A stretch of 64,000 nucleotides of DNA from Zygnema cylindricum (GCA_037447655.1 JBBHKE010001197.1:47501-111500), one strand, 5' to 3'; shown: positions 23,321 through 35,481, counted from the stretch's first letter. Program-made: numbers and translations. The notes: a model not told the origin generated them from the sequence alone.

Positions 23321-26300
23321 TTACTTCTTCTTTCCAGCAACAGTCATCTTCCTTCCTCGTCGAGTTCTTGCATTGCACTTTGTATGCTGACCTCGGCACG
23401 GAAGACCGGCAATATGACGTTTTCCTCGATAGCACTGAATGTCTTTAAGGCGCTTAATGTTCATCACGTTGAATCGTCTCTGCAACCATAATAAAAACAA
23501 CAAAATAAGACTCCAATAACTTTTCGATAACCTTCTAATAACCTTCCGATAACCTTCTAATAAACTTCCGATAACCTTCTAATAACCTTCCGATAACCTT
23601 CTGTCAACCTTCCGAAAACCTTCTCACAACTTCTAATAACCTTTTAATAACCTTCCAATAACCTTCCGATAACCTTCTGTCAACCTTCCGAAAACCTTCT
23701 CACAACTTCTAATAACCTTTTAATAACCTTCCAATAACCTTCCGATAACCTTCCAGAAAAATTCCGATACCCTTCTGATAACCTTCCAAAAGACTTCCCA
23801 TAACCTTCCGATACCCACCCAACACCGTACAAAAAGCTTCCAATAACCTTCGCATAACCTTCTAAAAACCTTCAAATAATCTTCCGAAACCCCTCCAGAA
23901 AACTTCCAACACCGCCTTAACTCAAAAAACTTCCAATTACCTTCCCATGATAACCTGCCCAGAGACTTGCAACAACCTTCCCATAAACTTCCAGAGAACT
24001 TCCAATACCCTTCCCATACATTCCAAAAAACTTCCAATTACCTTCCCATCATAACCTGCCCAAAAACTTCTAATAACCTTTCCATAACCTTCCAAAAACT
24101 TTGAATTAACTTTCAAGCTAATAAGCTTCTAGTACGACGTCCTTGAGAATTTCTTCCCTTACAGGCTCAAATTCCTCTACGAACAAAACTATACACACTT
24201 GTCGTTTAGATTTCAATAATAATAAATCTTCCTTTCAGGCAGCTTAAATATCCCACCACCCAAACCTTTGTTGTTAACCTATTCTATTATCATCCACATC
24301 AAACTCCTCGTCCTAACCCAAGTAGCCCACAGTAAATCAATTACACCCTCCATATACATACCAAGTCTCCTTCGGTCATATACTTGTTGACTTCCTCACG
24401 AAGATTTGTGAGCTCCTCCTCTGAGAGTTCTTTAGTAATTTTATTTTCCATTCCGATGTCCAAAAGAACCTGTCGAGCCGTGGTAACTCCCACTCCATGA
24501 ATATAGGTGAGAGCAATTTCGATCCGACGGTTGTTAGGAATCTCCACTCCGGCCACACGAGCACATCGGATGGTGAGAGAGAAGGGAGCCTGGAAGAGAG
24601 TGAAGGAGAAGAAAAATTAGTGAGTTATCAAAAAGAGGGAAGACATAGGGAGGGAAGAGGGTGGGAGAGAAGTTAAAGTCAGCCACACAGGCACATTGGA
24701 TGGTGAGAGAGGAGTCTGGAAATAGATAGTTGGAAAGATAATTACCACAAAGAGAAAGAGAGAGGAGGAGAGGGATCAGTGGGTTAGCAAAGATAGACCG
24801 ATAGAAAATGTTTACTGCGGAGAGTGAGAGAGAGGATGTGAAGGACAAGTCAGCAGAGATGGATCCATGGAGGAGAGGGAGGGAGGGAGTGGGGAGGAGG
24901 AGATTTGTCACTCCAGCCATACGAGCACATAGGATGGTAAGAGAGACAGGAGTCTGGACAGATATAGGAGAAAAAAAGAATCCGCCAATTAACAAAGATA
25001 GACCGAGGGAATTGTAATAATAGATTTATATCATATGATTTTCTAACATAATAGAATTTTCTAGGCGTCACAGAACAGAAGTGAGAAAAAAAAAATCATG
25101 GATACACAAGGATAGACCGATGGAGTAGAGAGTCAGGAAAGATAGAGGTGGTGGGGGAGGATTGCAGAAGGGTAAGTGGGTTAATAGAGTTGGATCGGTA
25201 GAGGAGGGGAATGGAGGGAGAAGGGAGGGAAAAAAAAAGTGAGAGAAATGAAAACCTGAGAGGTTGGAAGAGTACAAAGTAGAGAAAAAGGGGGGTCGGT
25301 ATAATGAAGGAGGTGGGTCTAATGAAGGAGGAGGGTAAAGATGTGAGAAGGGGAACAATTATGGAAACAGGCCTCAGTACAACCGATGAGAGGTCAGGAG
25401 AAATAACAAAGGTGGTACTAAAAACCAAAAGTTAGTGAAGAAAGTCCAAAACAGAAAAAAAAACTAAATGGTTTTTGGACCCAACAACATAACTTCAATT
25501 CTTCCAAAAACATTGATACTTGATAGCAACAAAATCCCATTAGGAGGGGGAAATTGGTGTTCTCTCTTTCTCCCTCTTCTCCATCTCCCTCTATCTTTCT
25601 CAATTTCACTGTTTTTTTCAAAGAAAGAGAGGAAGATAGGGAGAGAGGCAGAGAGGGAGAGAGGAGGGAGATAGGGAGAGAGGAAGAGAGGGCAGTTAGA
25701 GAAAGAGAGGGAGATAGGACGAGAGAACAGAAGCCAATTTCACGGAAACACTTTCCTCACTAATCAATTTTCTGATTTTCAATTGTGAAATCATGATTTA
25801 AAAGTGAGACATTTTCTCACTTGCTTGCCTTAGGAAAAAGAAAGAAAAAAAACACCAAGGGTTGAGAAAAAGTTTTAACCGCCTGCAAACTGTTAACACA
25901 AATAGCAATTGGCAGTGTAATTTTATTCCGAAGTAGTTACGATAGGAAAAACGAAGAGAAACTACAAATCTAACATTCAACACATGGTACCATAAAGTTG
26001 AGATCGGAATAATGAAGAAATAAAAAAGAAAGACTAAATAAATAACATTTTTATTTTGTCTAATTGATGACGTGATTAGTTTATTTAATCGTCTCTAGTG
26101 ATGTCAATATGTCATCCACAACTGTTTTTAGGAAAAGGGAATGGTATGGATGGTGTAACGGCAAAGAGTCCTCGAGGAGAGCACAAAAGGGAGAGATGGA
26201 GAGAGAAGAGAAACCTGAGAGGGAGAGGGAGCGGGAGAGAGAGGAGAGAAAGAGGGGAGAAAGAGGAAGGGAGGAGAAAGGAGGGAGAGAACAAGTCTAA

Positions 26301-27470
26301 TGTAGGCAAAGGAGGGCAAGAGGGACAGAATTAGATAGCAAAAGCAAAGAAATTAATAAGACAAAACAGTTAGTAAATTTTTTTAATGTTGAAAAAACTG
26401 GAGAAAAAAGTCGGAATAAAGAGGAGAACAGAAATTTATAGCAATGTGGGAGAGGGACAGAGAGAGAGGGGGGAAAGACAGCGAAAAGAGGGGAGAGAGA
26501 GAGGGAGAGCGTGGGGAAGAGAGAGGCAGGGGGGAGAGTGAAATGGAGGGAAAAAGGGGAAGTAAAACAGAAAGAGGGAGAGCGAAATAGAGGGAAGGGG
26601 AGGAGAAGATACAGAGGGAGAGGGAAGGAGAGAGGGAGGGAGGGAGAGAAAGGAGGAGAGAGACATTGAAAGAGAGAGGAAGAGAGGAAGAGAGAAAGAG
26701 GGGGGGGGAGAGGAGGGGAGAGAGAGATTCTAACGTGAGAGGAGGCAAAAGAGGGTGGGAAGGTCGTAATAAAAGTGAAATAAGACATGTAGACATACAG
26801 ATAAAGAGAGAAGGCAGAAAAAAGAGGGAGACAGTGGTGGAGGAGAAAGCGAGGGAGGAAAAGGGAGAGAACCGGAAAATCATGAAATAGAGGAACAAGG
26901 AGGAAGGGAAGCATTCAGCTTATGGGGGTATATCTGTAATTGTAAATCTTAGTACGGAACTCGAATTGATGACATCCCCTAGGATAAAATTATAAATAGA
27001 TAAAATGTGAAGTTGTAATAATTTATGTTTACTTCCTCCTTAACTCAAAATAAACCAATATGTTTTTAAAACATATTATCTCTGAAATTTTGAAACCAAT
27101 ACCAAACCCTAAAAATTCCAGTATTTGCACATCACATTATTCACAAAAAACAACATAAGAAACAAGACAAAAACAGAAAACTAAACAAAAACAAATATTA
27201 AAAACAGTCTTCAAAAATATGAATACCGACCAGTCGTGTACGAAAATTCATCAGAAATTGAATGTTTCAACATCAAATTGTTCACAAAAAAATAAAAAAT
27301 ACACGAAACCGGTTTTCAAAAAATTCTCGTGAAAAAAGAAAACTGACCAGTGGAGTTACTGCAGATTTAGAGATAGGAGTAGCTTGTCCAGTCTGACTTC
27401 TTAGTCCAGAAAATCTGGAGTTTTGTCCGAGTGACAAGGAAGATAGCTGGGAAGCAAGAGCGGAAGCCAT
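23321..27470 (-). CDS. rps13: Plastid 30S ribosomal protein S13, nuclear-encoded
   Basis: S13 sits in the head of the small ribosomal subunit and contacts the tRNAs and the bridge to the large subunit. Three exons (27470-27348, 24589-24362, 23479-23321) join in phase 0 into 169 residues. Residues 1 to about 45 are Ser/Ala/Leu-rich and lack acidic residues, as in a chloroplast transit peptide. The mature part opens with [16 protein letters not shown]. It contains the helix-turn-helix region [14 protein letters not shown] and the basic tail [20 protein letters not shown], ending AGKKK. This layout closely matches land-plant plastid S13. Intron 1 is about 2.76 kb, purine-rich on the plus strand, and contains two decayed copies of the exon 2 start. 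Intron 2 (882 bp) is largely minisatellite. The start is the first ATG of the transit-peptide exon. Confidence 0.95.
23519..24115 (+). repeat. Minisatellite of about 11 bp in rps13 intron 2
   Basis: Dozens of degenerate units of the form ATAACCTTCYR fill most of the intron. A longer unit of 76 bp is duplicated at 23591 and 23667. On the transcribed strand the repeat reads GGTTATYRGAAGG. Confidence 0.9.
24675..24965 (-). repeat. Two decayed copies of the rps13 exon 2 start
   Basis: Segments at about 24675-24722 and 24908-24962 repeat the acceptor and first codons of exon 2 (24589 leftward). Read on the minus strand they give [10 protein letters not shown] and [12 protein letters not shown], against [12 protein letters not shown] in the true exon. 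Both keep a CAG just before the repeated codons but lose similarity after about 15 codons. Confidence 0.75.
25560..26910. repeat. Polypurine tracts on the plus strand, rps13 intron 1
   Basis: Long runs of GAGAGGGAGAGG-type sequence on the plus strand, densest at 25620-25720, 26180-26300 and 26450-26730. Long open frames through them encode only low-complexity Ser/Pro/Leu or Arg/Glu/Gly and are not genes. Confidence 0.85.
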
Positions 27471-27639
27471 AGCTGCTAGGGTTTCTCCAAGAGAAAGAAA
27501 GGATCGAAACCAAACCCTAACTTGACTAGCTTTTTTTGGTCTAAATTTCGCAGTGGATCAGGCATAAAGTACAATAAGTACAGCCGTACGCAATTACAAA
27601 ACCCTCCAATTCAGCCGTTGCCACGTAGCGGCATTATGC

Positions 27640-27920
27640 ATGAAAGTTGGAAAGGACATACATACCTGTACGGCAAAATATACACATACAAATGTACTTA
27701 AATCAATAAATTGACCTGCACCTTTATGTGAACATACTGTAGTCCGAACCATCGTAAAAGCTGGAAAGGATATACATACCTGTACGGTAAAACATACACA
27801 TACAAATGTACTTAAATTAATAAATACAAATGTACTTAAATTAATAAATACAAATGTACTTAAATTAATAAATTGACCTGCACCTCTATGTAAACATACT
27901 GTAGTCCGAACCATCGTAAA
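27640..27920. repeat. Nested tandem repeats upstream of rps13
   Basis: A unit of about 114 bp containing CATACCTGTACGG and CATACTGTAGTCCGAACC occurs twice. Inside the second copy the 24-bp unit beginning TACAAATGTACTTAAATTAA is repeated three times (27801, 27825, 27849). The array lies 170-450 bp upstream of the rps13 start codon, in the likely promoter region. Confidence 0.85.
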
Positions 27921-28193
27921 ACCCTTCCGAAATCTAAAATCTCATCCTGAGAGAAGTCCTGAACATCTGCTGACGTAGTGATGAGTAACGCATCGATATC
28001 CCTGCTACCCGATATGCCAATGAAGCATAATGCCGATATTACAATAAATCACGACTTTTCGAGTTTTCTTGATGTTCCGATGCCGATGTGCGGATGCGAT
28101 GCGCTATGACAAAAAGGCAATATCTAGCCGATACAGCCGTCAAGCCGATTGACGATATGTCGATATAGCCAATTGGAAGTGAGGGCAAAAACC
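27921..28193. other. Intergenic, CGATAT-rich
   Basis: No gene recognised. The stretch is rich in GATATCG/CCGATA-type words, like the interiors of the hAT-like elements further right. Confidence 0.3.
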
Positions 28194-28243
28194 CTTAAAA
28201 ACCCTAAAAACCCTAAAAAACAATTAAAACCCTAAAAAACCAG
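28194..28243. repeat. Short interstitial telomere-like repeats
   Basis: Imperfect copies of AAACCCT, the complement of the plant-type telomere unit TTTAGGG: about four AACCCTAAA-type units with variable A runs. Too short and irregular to be a telomere. Confidence 0.6.
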
Positions 28244-28545
28244 GGGGGAGGGAGGGAGGGAAGGAGGGAGGGAGGGATGAACCTTTCTCCCTCTCTCCCT
28301 CCCTCTTTCACTCTCCCTCTCCCGCTCCCTCTCCCTCTCCTCTCACTCGACCTTTTCTTCTTTCTCTCCCTCTCTCTCTTCCTCTCCCTCCCTCCCCCTT
28401 CTCCCTCTTCCCCTCTCTCCATTTTCCTCTCGCCCTCCCACTCTCCCACTCTCCCCCCTCCCTCAATCTCCCTCTCCTTCTCCCCCCCCTCTCACCCTCC
28501 CTCTCCCTCTCCCTCGCTCTTTTCTCCCTCGCGATCTCCCTATTA
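28244..28545. repeat. Polypyrimidine tract
   Basis: After a short GGGAGGGAGGG run (to about 28277) the plus strand becomes almost pure C/T (CTCCCTCTCCCTC-type) to about 28545. The switch from polypurine to polypyrimidine makes the junction partly self-complementary. Confidence 0.85.
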
Positions 28546-31500
28546 TTAGTGTTAGCGTTGTACAAAACGGCTAAGTGTTTGTGTGCGTGTTTTGATTTAG
28601 TTCGATATGTTATATTAGCATTTTAGTATGCATTGTTTAGTTTCACGTCCTGACTGTACACAAGGTTCTACGCACGTTTGACATTTTGATATGTTTTTGC
28701 AATGTTTACTTGTTTGTCAGCTAGTATGTTTTTGGTGAGTGGTTGTCATTTTGTGTCTCAAGATTGAGTTAGGTTTAGCTTTGGTCTCTCTAACGTTACT
28801 CGTGAGTTGTATTTTAGTTTGGTAAGTTACATTGTGAGAGAAGAGTTTTTGAGAAAGTGAGAAAAAGCTTCGACTCAAAACGAGCTTATTTTGTTGACAA
28901 CTTTTACTGTGGTAAATCTTTGAGTGAGAGTGTATTTTGTTGTGGGGTTATTTGTGTTTTACTTCCGCTTGTGTAGTTTTAAGTGGTCTTTGCGCACTTC
29001 GGTGTTTAATCAATCCTATCACCTCTCCCTCCCCCCCTCCTTCCTTTTCCCTCTTCCCGCTCCCTCTTCCTCTCCCTCTCTCACTGTCTCTTTGCCCTCT
29101 TCCTCTTTTTCCTTCTCCCTCTTTCCCCACTACCTCCCTCTCCCTCTCCCTCCCCCTCTTTCTCCCCCTCTCTCTCTCCCCCTCCCTCTCTCATCTACTA
29201 AGTTCATCCATATCATCTGTTTCAGAGAATTATAAGCTGAAACTACCATAAGCTGTAGTACCAAACTCTCACCTTTAACCTTTCCATGCTCACAATTCTG
29301 TTCTCAGTTAAGAGTAAAAAACTTGGTCAGGGCCAAGTCTTCGTGCACACCAACCAGCTTCCAAAAATTCAGATCAAATACACAAAGGGAATTACGTCAC
29401 GTCGTCAAAGATTGTACTTTTCAAGTATACATTGGTACAACCGTAGAGTTTAAATTGACGGTCAATATTTGTTAACTGATGGTTTGCCATTTGCGTGCAA
29501 TAATTATGGTTTCAGGTGTCTGCTGATTTATGATGATACTACATCATCCAAATTCAACAATTTTTTTCATATCCCATCTTCTCATCTACACACCATATTT
29601 CATCCCTGTAGTAAATGAACATGTAGACTCTTTACACTTTCTTGATTTCAGCAGGATAAGATAGAATATGTAATTGTCGAGGTTTTCTGCTTCTTTAACA
29701 ATAGTCCCCTACCTGCGAAAATTGAGATGCTCCGCAACACAGAATGCCTAATTACATAACACTTTCCCCACACAGACTTGTTCAACACATTCAATTTCCC
29801 CATCCACCGTGCAATTGAAAGTATTCTAACATACATTAAAATTTCACAAAACTCTCTTCCTGGAAGTTAAACAATGAGGACAGACTGGAACATAAGTGAA
29901 AAGAGGGTACAGGTAATGAAGAAAAAATGTTTTAGCATATTTCAATTGATCTTATAATGAGTGCATCGCCCGCTCTATCTGGCAAGGGTAAGAATACATT
30001 CCCGCCCTTCCAGTATACAATGCTTCAGGGATCTTAATTAAAAGCATTTTGACTTGGGTGGTAATTAGTTGCTTACATGTTACATTGGCCAAAAAGCGTC
30101 AAATTCTTCAGATCCTTCCTATCATGTACAATAGAACCAATGAAAACAAAATATGTCTGTCAACCGTCTAACATGCTATATTGCAGGAAGATGTATTTAG
30201 AGTTTTCTGTCTCGCTGCCAGTAGCATTGCGATTTTAGCTGTTCCATACAAACAGCAAGCATTTTCAACAAATAAACAGTCAGTTTCAACTTCAGTTACA
30301 ACATCATACACAAAAGAGTTTCACAGCTGTTTCCACATAAATTTCCCTCCACCACTGAGATAGTCAAGTTTACCACATACGCCATCTTTGATATGAACAG
30401 GGAGTGCCCACATCTTTAATTTTGTGTAAAAATGATATTAATGTTTGCTTTTTCACACTAATTCAGCATTTCTTTCAATTGAGTCACATTTTCCTCTCAC
30501 AACACGATTCCAAGGAGTGTCAACCTTCATTTATCAATTGTATGTGAAGTGCTCAAATCTCACACAAATTTACTGAGTCAAACAAACATTGAACACCACA
30601 CATCATTAGATTTTTGAGCGCATCAAGAAGTTCGACCACATTGCACAATCTTTGCATCAAGATTTCATCCATGTCAATAATAGAATGAGCACTCTTACTA
30701 CGAAACATTGTCAGAGTTATATCACATCGAATATAATGAACGATCACCATTCCGATCCAGTCATAGAGATGAGAACATAAACACATCCAGATACCAGATA
30801 CCGGGTGGCAATGACATTTCCATATTCACAATCAGATTCATCCGACAAAAGAGATTCGAGAGAAAGTTTCAAATAAATAAATAAATGATGAGAAAGCGCG
30901 CAGGTAGACTGCCTGCTGATTTGCAAGAAGAATCAGTAACCAATCTAGAAGAGAGCATCCTACTCGGAAATACACCTTCCTTATGGAGAAACTTTTTCAC
31001 CCTTTTCACTGAAGCGTTTGACAAGCCAGGCCCAATCCATATACTCGTGATCCAAACCAGAAACAGCACAGATCCAGAACCAGAACAGTAGCCACAACCG
31101 ATCATTCCAGAGCACACCGCCAGAAGAGCTGGCCTTTGAACAGTACGGACAATACAGCTAAAGATGTGCCAGCGAGCATCCGCCAGTTTTCCTTTGATAG
31201 ACCATCAGAACCGTCACTTGACGACAACGAGACACCTTACAGGTGCCATGCCATCTAAGAAAACTCATGAAAGTTACCTGCAAATCTGAATAGAACCTCT
31301 CCTATCTCACCAACCAATCCTAAAAACTCGTCTGTGCAAACATAGACCAAAACATATCTGCAGCCGTGCGGTCAAAAAACCATCACAGACAAATCATTCC
31401 TCACTCAGTTTCTCACTCTCTCAGCGGAAGCACATGTTTATATAGCAAGCGGCTAGTACGGCCGTCAGTCTTATTCTGCTCTTCATAGCAGCAGCTTTAG

Positions 31501-31744
31501 ACCTTTCCATGGAGCAGCTGTCTTAGCCTCTGCAGTTTTGTTGCAGAGTCACAAAACACGGAAACATAAGGCACTATAGACCACTCCATGAAGACCCTGC
31601 CTTTCTTTTCCACCTCCATCCACCCTCTCTTAACCTCCTCACGCTCAGTTGCATTCAATGAGGAACGTTCGGAAGCTTTGAAAGCTTATCCTCAGCGCAC
31701 ACATAGAAGCCTAGTTCAGAGGAAGTATCATTCTTCTAGTTCAA
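28546..31744. other. Intergenic region between GRP and rps13
   Basis: No gene recognised. A second polypyrimidine tract lies at about 29020-29200. A 68-codon plus-strand frame at 30885-31091 has no recognisable family. The segment next to 31744 should contain the 3' UTR of the glycine-rich protein gene. Confidence 0.4.
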
Positions 31745-32745
31745 TCAGTAGTCTCGGCTGCCACCTTCGGTCCTCCAGTTGCCACCTCCACTTCCTCCAC
31801 TTCCTCCACGGCTTCCACCGTAACCTCCACCACCTCCTCCACTTCCGTACCTGTCATTGCCGTATCCACCACCACCGCCTCCACTTCCATAACCTCCACC
31901 ACCACCTCCACTGTAACCTCCTCCTCCTCCGTACCTTCCTCCACCACCTCCTCCACTGTAGCCACCTCCGCCACGGCCTCCACCGAATCCGCCACCTCCG
32001 CCTCCACCTCTGGATTGAGCCTGGTTGACGGTAATGTTGCGTCCGTCAAGTTCTTGGCCGTTCATCTCACTAATAGCAGAGTTCATTGCGGCCTCATCAG
32101 CGTATGTCACAAATCCAAATCCTCTGGAGCGGCCGGTTTCCCTGTCATTGATTACCTGTAAACAGAAAGAGCGAGCTCAGAGAGCGTAGTGAGAAGCAGC
32201 ATTCTAAGAGCAGTAAACAACATTACATCAACTTTCAGGCGGAAAAGTCAGCCGCTAACTCCAAAAAAGAGACAGTCAACGGGGCAGCAATTGTGAGTAA
32301 ACTCTAGGAATAAAACTGTCAAAGATTAAAAGTGCACACTGGTGCCGCAAGAGTAGCTCTGAGTAAAACGACCATTGCGAAACAGAGAATGTCGGCCATT
32401 AATGAGTAAACATTAATAGGACCGAAGCACACGATAACTAATAAAGATATGCCACTAAGGAAGCAGAGAGGTTATGAACAACAAAGAAAATAAACCATAT
32501 GACCTAACGCGAACGGCGACTGACAGGAGAACAAGGAAATTATCGCAGTTAGAAAACTTTGACATGACAAGTAAACAGAAAAAGACTGCATAACAAAAAA
32601 AAAGGAGTTCAACCAGAAAGTTAAAGCAGATTCTTGCAATCACCTTGCAATCAGTGACAGTGCCGAATTTAGAGAAAGCATCATTCAGTCTGTCGTCAGT
32701 TGTGGCCCAGGCTAGGCCTCCAACGAAGCATCTGTATTCTCCCAT
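31745..32745 (-). CDS. Glycine-rich RNA-binding protein (RRM plus Gly-rich tail)
   Basis: Class IV glycine-rich proteins bind RNA through one RRM and act in splicing, export and stress or clock responses. Two exons (32745-32644 and 32155-31745) give 170 residues, the typical size for the GRP7/GRP8 group. RNP2 is CFVGGLAW (residues 6-13) and RNP1 is RGFGFVTY (45-52). The RRM ends near residue 82, followed by a tail of [13 protein letters not shown] repeats with interspersed Tyr and Arg, ending near GGSRDY. The intron splits the RRM between K34 and V35. In Arabidopsis the GRP7 intron in the RRM is used for splicing-based autoregulation; whether that applies here cannot be seen. Long plus-strand frames over exon 2 are shadows of the Gly codons. 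Confidence 0.95.
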
Positions 32746-33863
32746 GGTTACAGATTACGGAGCTGAAGGAGAGAGAGAGTAAAGAAATAGGCGCTGATGG
32801 TTACTAAGAAGCTGCAGGCACAGAGGATCTTAAAGTGAACTTGTGAGCTCTTTTACGTTGCAAACTCTAGCAAACTTCACAGCATCTGTGGGAAACCCTA
32901 GGCCGTCAAAACAGGATGATCGACGGTCGGGATCAATTCGATGATGGTTGTAACCCAAAGAAGCCAAACGTTTCCAAGACCTACAGGAGCATCTTGGTCG
33001 TCAAATCGATGGAATAGACGGTCCCGATAGAATGATGAATAGTTGACACTAGAGTGGTCAACAAGGAAAGTACAGTTGCATCGATAGCCAACTGTCAAAG
33101 GTTTGAGATTTTAGAAGATCTAGCCGTTGATGATATAAAACGTACGGTCGAGATCAACATGAGATTTGGTTTTGTACAATTTGCAAACTTTTTGGGTCAG
33201 ATACAGTTATTTTGCTCAAGGCAGACATCCGTTAAAAGAAGATTCAGATGTTGACGACCGAAAATTGACGGCTTGACCTCCATTGGAAGTGGATTTTTTT
33301 CGCCATACACGGGGACGTCTGACGCGTGGCAGCAAAAAAGCGTCAGCGTTGTGACAGATATTTTAACTTGGCCTATATATGATTGGCAGCAAGAAGGGTT
33401 TCACATGACCGTTGGATCGTTATAAAGTCTACGTCCGGCGTTCGATAAATGAGTAATGTACGGAAAATCGAAGGGTTTGGATAAGCGCCGCCTTCCTCAC
33501 TACTCCCGAGTCTTGACTGCCGTTTACTTGGATTTCCCCAAAAGTGCATTCGCCACGTGTTTAGTGCTAGTCGAACAATCAAATGGTTTCCGAGAAATCG
33601 ACGAAGGCACGGTAACATGGTTGATGATGCCATTTAACTTGAGTGCTAAACTAACCTATCACATAGAAGGGCACAAAATTGCCATATCTGACCGATGTAC
33701 ATAAATTGAATGCGATTCACGCTATGACTGGAGGTCACGATACTTCATAGGAAAATCAATTTCTGACACAGTATTGGCATGGCCCAATGCCTTCGATATT
33801 TTGTAATCTCGTGGTTGTTGCCATATCGGCTCCTATTGGCATTTTTTTCACGGATGCCTTCCT
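32746..33863. other. Upstream of the glycine-rich protein gene
   Basis: Probable promoter near 32746-33100, then intergenic DNA. No gene recognised. Short frames on both strands lack any motif. Confidence 0.35.
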
Positions 33864-34670
33864 GGCAAAGGCAGCAAAAGTCAAAATTTTAGATACCCGA
33901 AACCGACAATTTATTTTTTTCCAAATCTGAACACCCGATACCCGACCGGGTTATGTCACGCTCCTAAATTGTTACCCATTACCACGATACGCGTTTACGA
34001 AAATAAAAGTTAACCGAAACTCGATTTCTCCCGACTACCCGTACCCGCCCGTACCCGTATAAAATTAGTGTTACATCTCCTATATACCTTCCACGAAACC
34101 AAGAGTCCAAAGTACAATAATGTTGGATAGTATGGACAGTACAAAACCTTCATTTTTTTTCGTTTTTTGCTTATCCGACCGTACCGATTTTTTTATATTT
34201 TTTTGTAAATCACCCGCCCGAATCCGGCCGGCCCCCAAATTTTGGCACCCGAGCCGACGCGGGCGGTCGGGTAACGGTCGGGTACGGATTCGGGTACCCG
34301 ATTGCGACCTCTCCTGCCTGGCAAGTCGGAAAAGTGCAAGAATTGCATGCGGACTGCGGAGTCTGCAAGGAGATTTCCAACCTGCAAAACCCTAAATGCC
34401 GTACAGATTCGATCGCACTTAAATGTTTTCTCCGTGCATTGGGAATCTGACGGTTACGATGGAAAGGTACGAATCTTACATTTTCATTCGTGGTCTCCAA
34501 ATGGAAATCGGCCACGTGCACAAGGAAAAGTTGATTCAAATGGTGAAACGAAGCTATCTAACAATTTTGGAGCGTGACAAAATTCGGTCGGGCGTCGGTT
34601 ACTCAGATTTTGAAAAAAAAAAAACGGTCGGTTTCGGGTGTGAAATTTTTTGACTTTTGCGACCTCTGCC
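33864..34670. mobile_element. Element with about 110-bp terminal inverted repeats
   Basis: The left arm, 33864-33973, begins GGCAAAGGCAGCAAAAGTCA. The right arm, 34561-34670, is its inverted counterpart, ending TGACTTTTGCGACCTCTGCC. The arms share ACCCGAAACCGAC, ACCCGA and GTCACGCTCC blocks. A second terminus-like sequence (GCGACCTCTCCTGCCTGGCA) at about 34305 and a family A-like piece at about 34415-34580 suggest nesting. Confidence 0.7.
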
Positions 34671-34687
34671 TAAAGTAGTAAAATTTC

Positions 34688-35461
34688 TAGTGTTGTGTAT
34701 CGGTAAAAAAATTATCGCGATGACACCGATACCGATAGTTATCGGTTATCGAACGGTCAACGGTCCCGATATATTTGTACTTTCTGTACTTTCTGTCCGG
34801 AGTGCTTTCTGTCCGGTAAACTGAACGGTGAATTTACGAGAAATGTATGGTTTTTTACGGGAAATGTACGAAATTTGACGAAAAAATACGTTGCACTTTG
34901 TAGTAATTTTTGGGCGGTTAACTGAACATAAATTTTACGGGAACGTAAGGAATTGTACCGATAAACTGTTTATCATGGAACGGTAAAAAGACGGCGGACA
35001 CAAAGTACAACGGATGCAAAATAACATTATGCGCGCCGCCGGAATCGAACGGACGACATTCAATGCGAAAATACGAGCGGACGGTCAGCGTGAGCGCCGG
35101 CATCTCGGAATGGCTTTTTTGGCGGCTTTTGCCAAAAAAGCCGACGGTTTGACACGTGGCAGGTTTCCAGTGGATCCCAAAAAATAAAGGAACAAAGCCA
35201 CGGCGTCGGATGTGAAAGGTACATCGTTTTAATTGGAGCCGTACTAAAGCCGTATACATCTTATGCCGGTACTTTCGGCTTGTACAAATGATCTGATTGG
35301 TAGGTACCTCAGGGGTTGTGAGTAGAGCGGGTAGCCGATATTATCGGCTACTTATCGGCGATAAGACCGACAGCGATATATCGTACCAATATATCGAATA
35401 TTGGGTCCCCGAAAAAGGCCCATATCGGTTATCGGCAAATCCTTACCGATACACAACACTA
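34688..35461. mobile_element. hAT-like MITE, family C, intact copy
   Basis: 774 bp with perfect 18-bp terminal inverted repeats TAGTGTTGTGTATCGGTA. It is flanked by a perfect 8-bp target duplication, AAAATTTC (34680-34687 and 35462-35469). The 8-bp duplication and a TAGTG-type end are typical of the hAT superfamily. The interior is rich in GATATCGG words and has no transposase. An internal 12-bp-arm hairpin lies near 35112-35142. Confidence 0.9.
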
Positions 35462-35481
35462 AAAATTTCATTACTGTACTG

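Noticed and set aside
23519-24115. CRISPR-like array
   Set aside because: Units are about 11 bp, degenerate and without unique spacers, within an intron of a eukaryotic gene: a minisatellite.
26297-26914. 205-codon minus-strand frame rich in Ser, Pro, Leu and Phe
   Set aside because: It is a translation of a polypurine/polypyrimidine tract inside an rps13 intron, with no domain and parallel frames on the same and opposite strands.
27594-27914. 106-codon minus-strand frame with internally repeated peptide
   Set aside because: The repetition simply follows the 114-bp and 24-bp tandem repeats upstream of rps13, and no known motif is present.
28194-28243. Telomere
   Set aside because: Only a few irregular AAACCCT-like units inside the window, followed by other sequence.
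30885-31091. 68-codon plus-strand frame starting MMRKRAGRLP
   Set aside because: Composition is plausible for protein, but there is no recognisable family, promoter or splice context, and an opposite-strand frame overlaps it.
31588-32028. Plus-strand frame rich in His and Leu opposite the glycine-rich protein
   Set aside because: It is the antisense shadow of the GGN glycine codons of exon 2.
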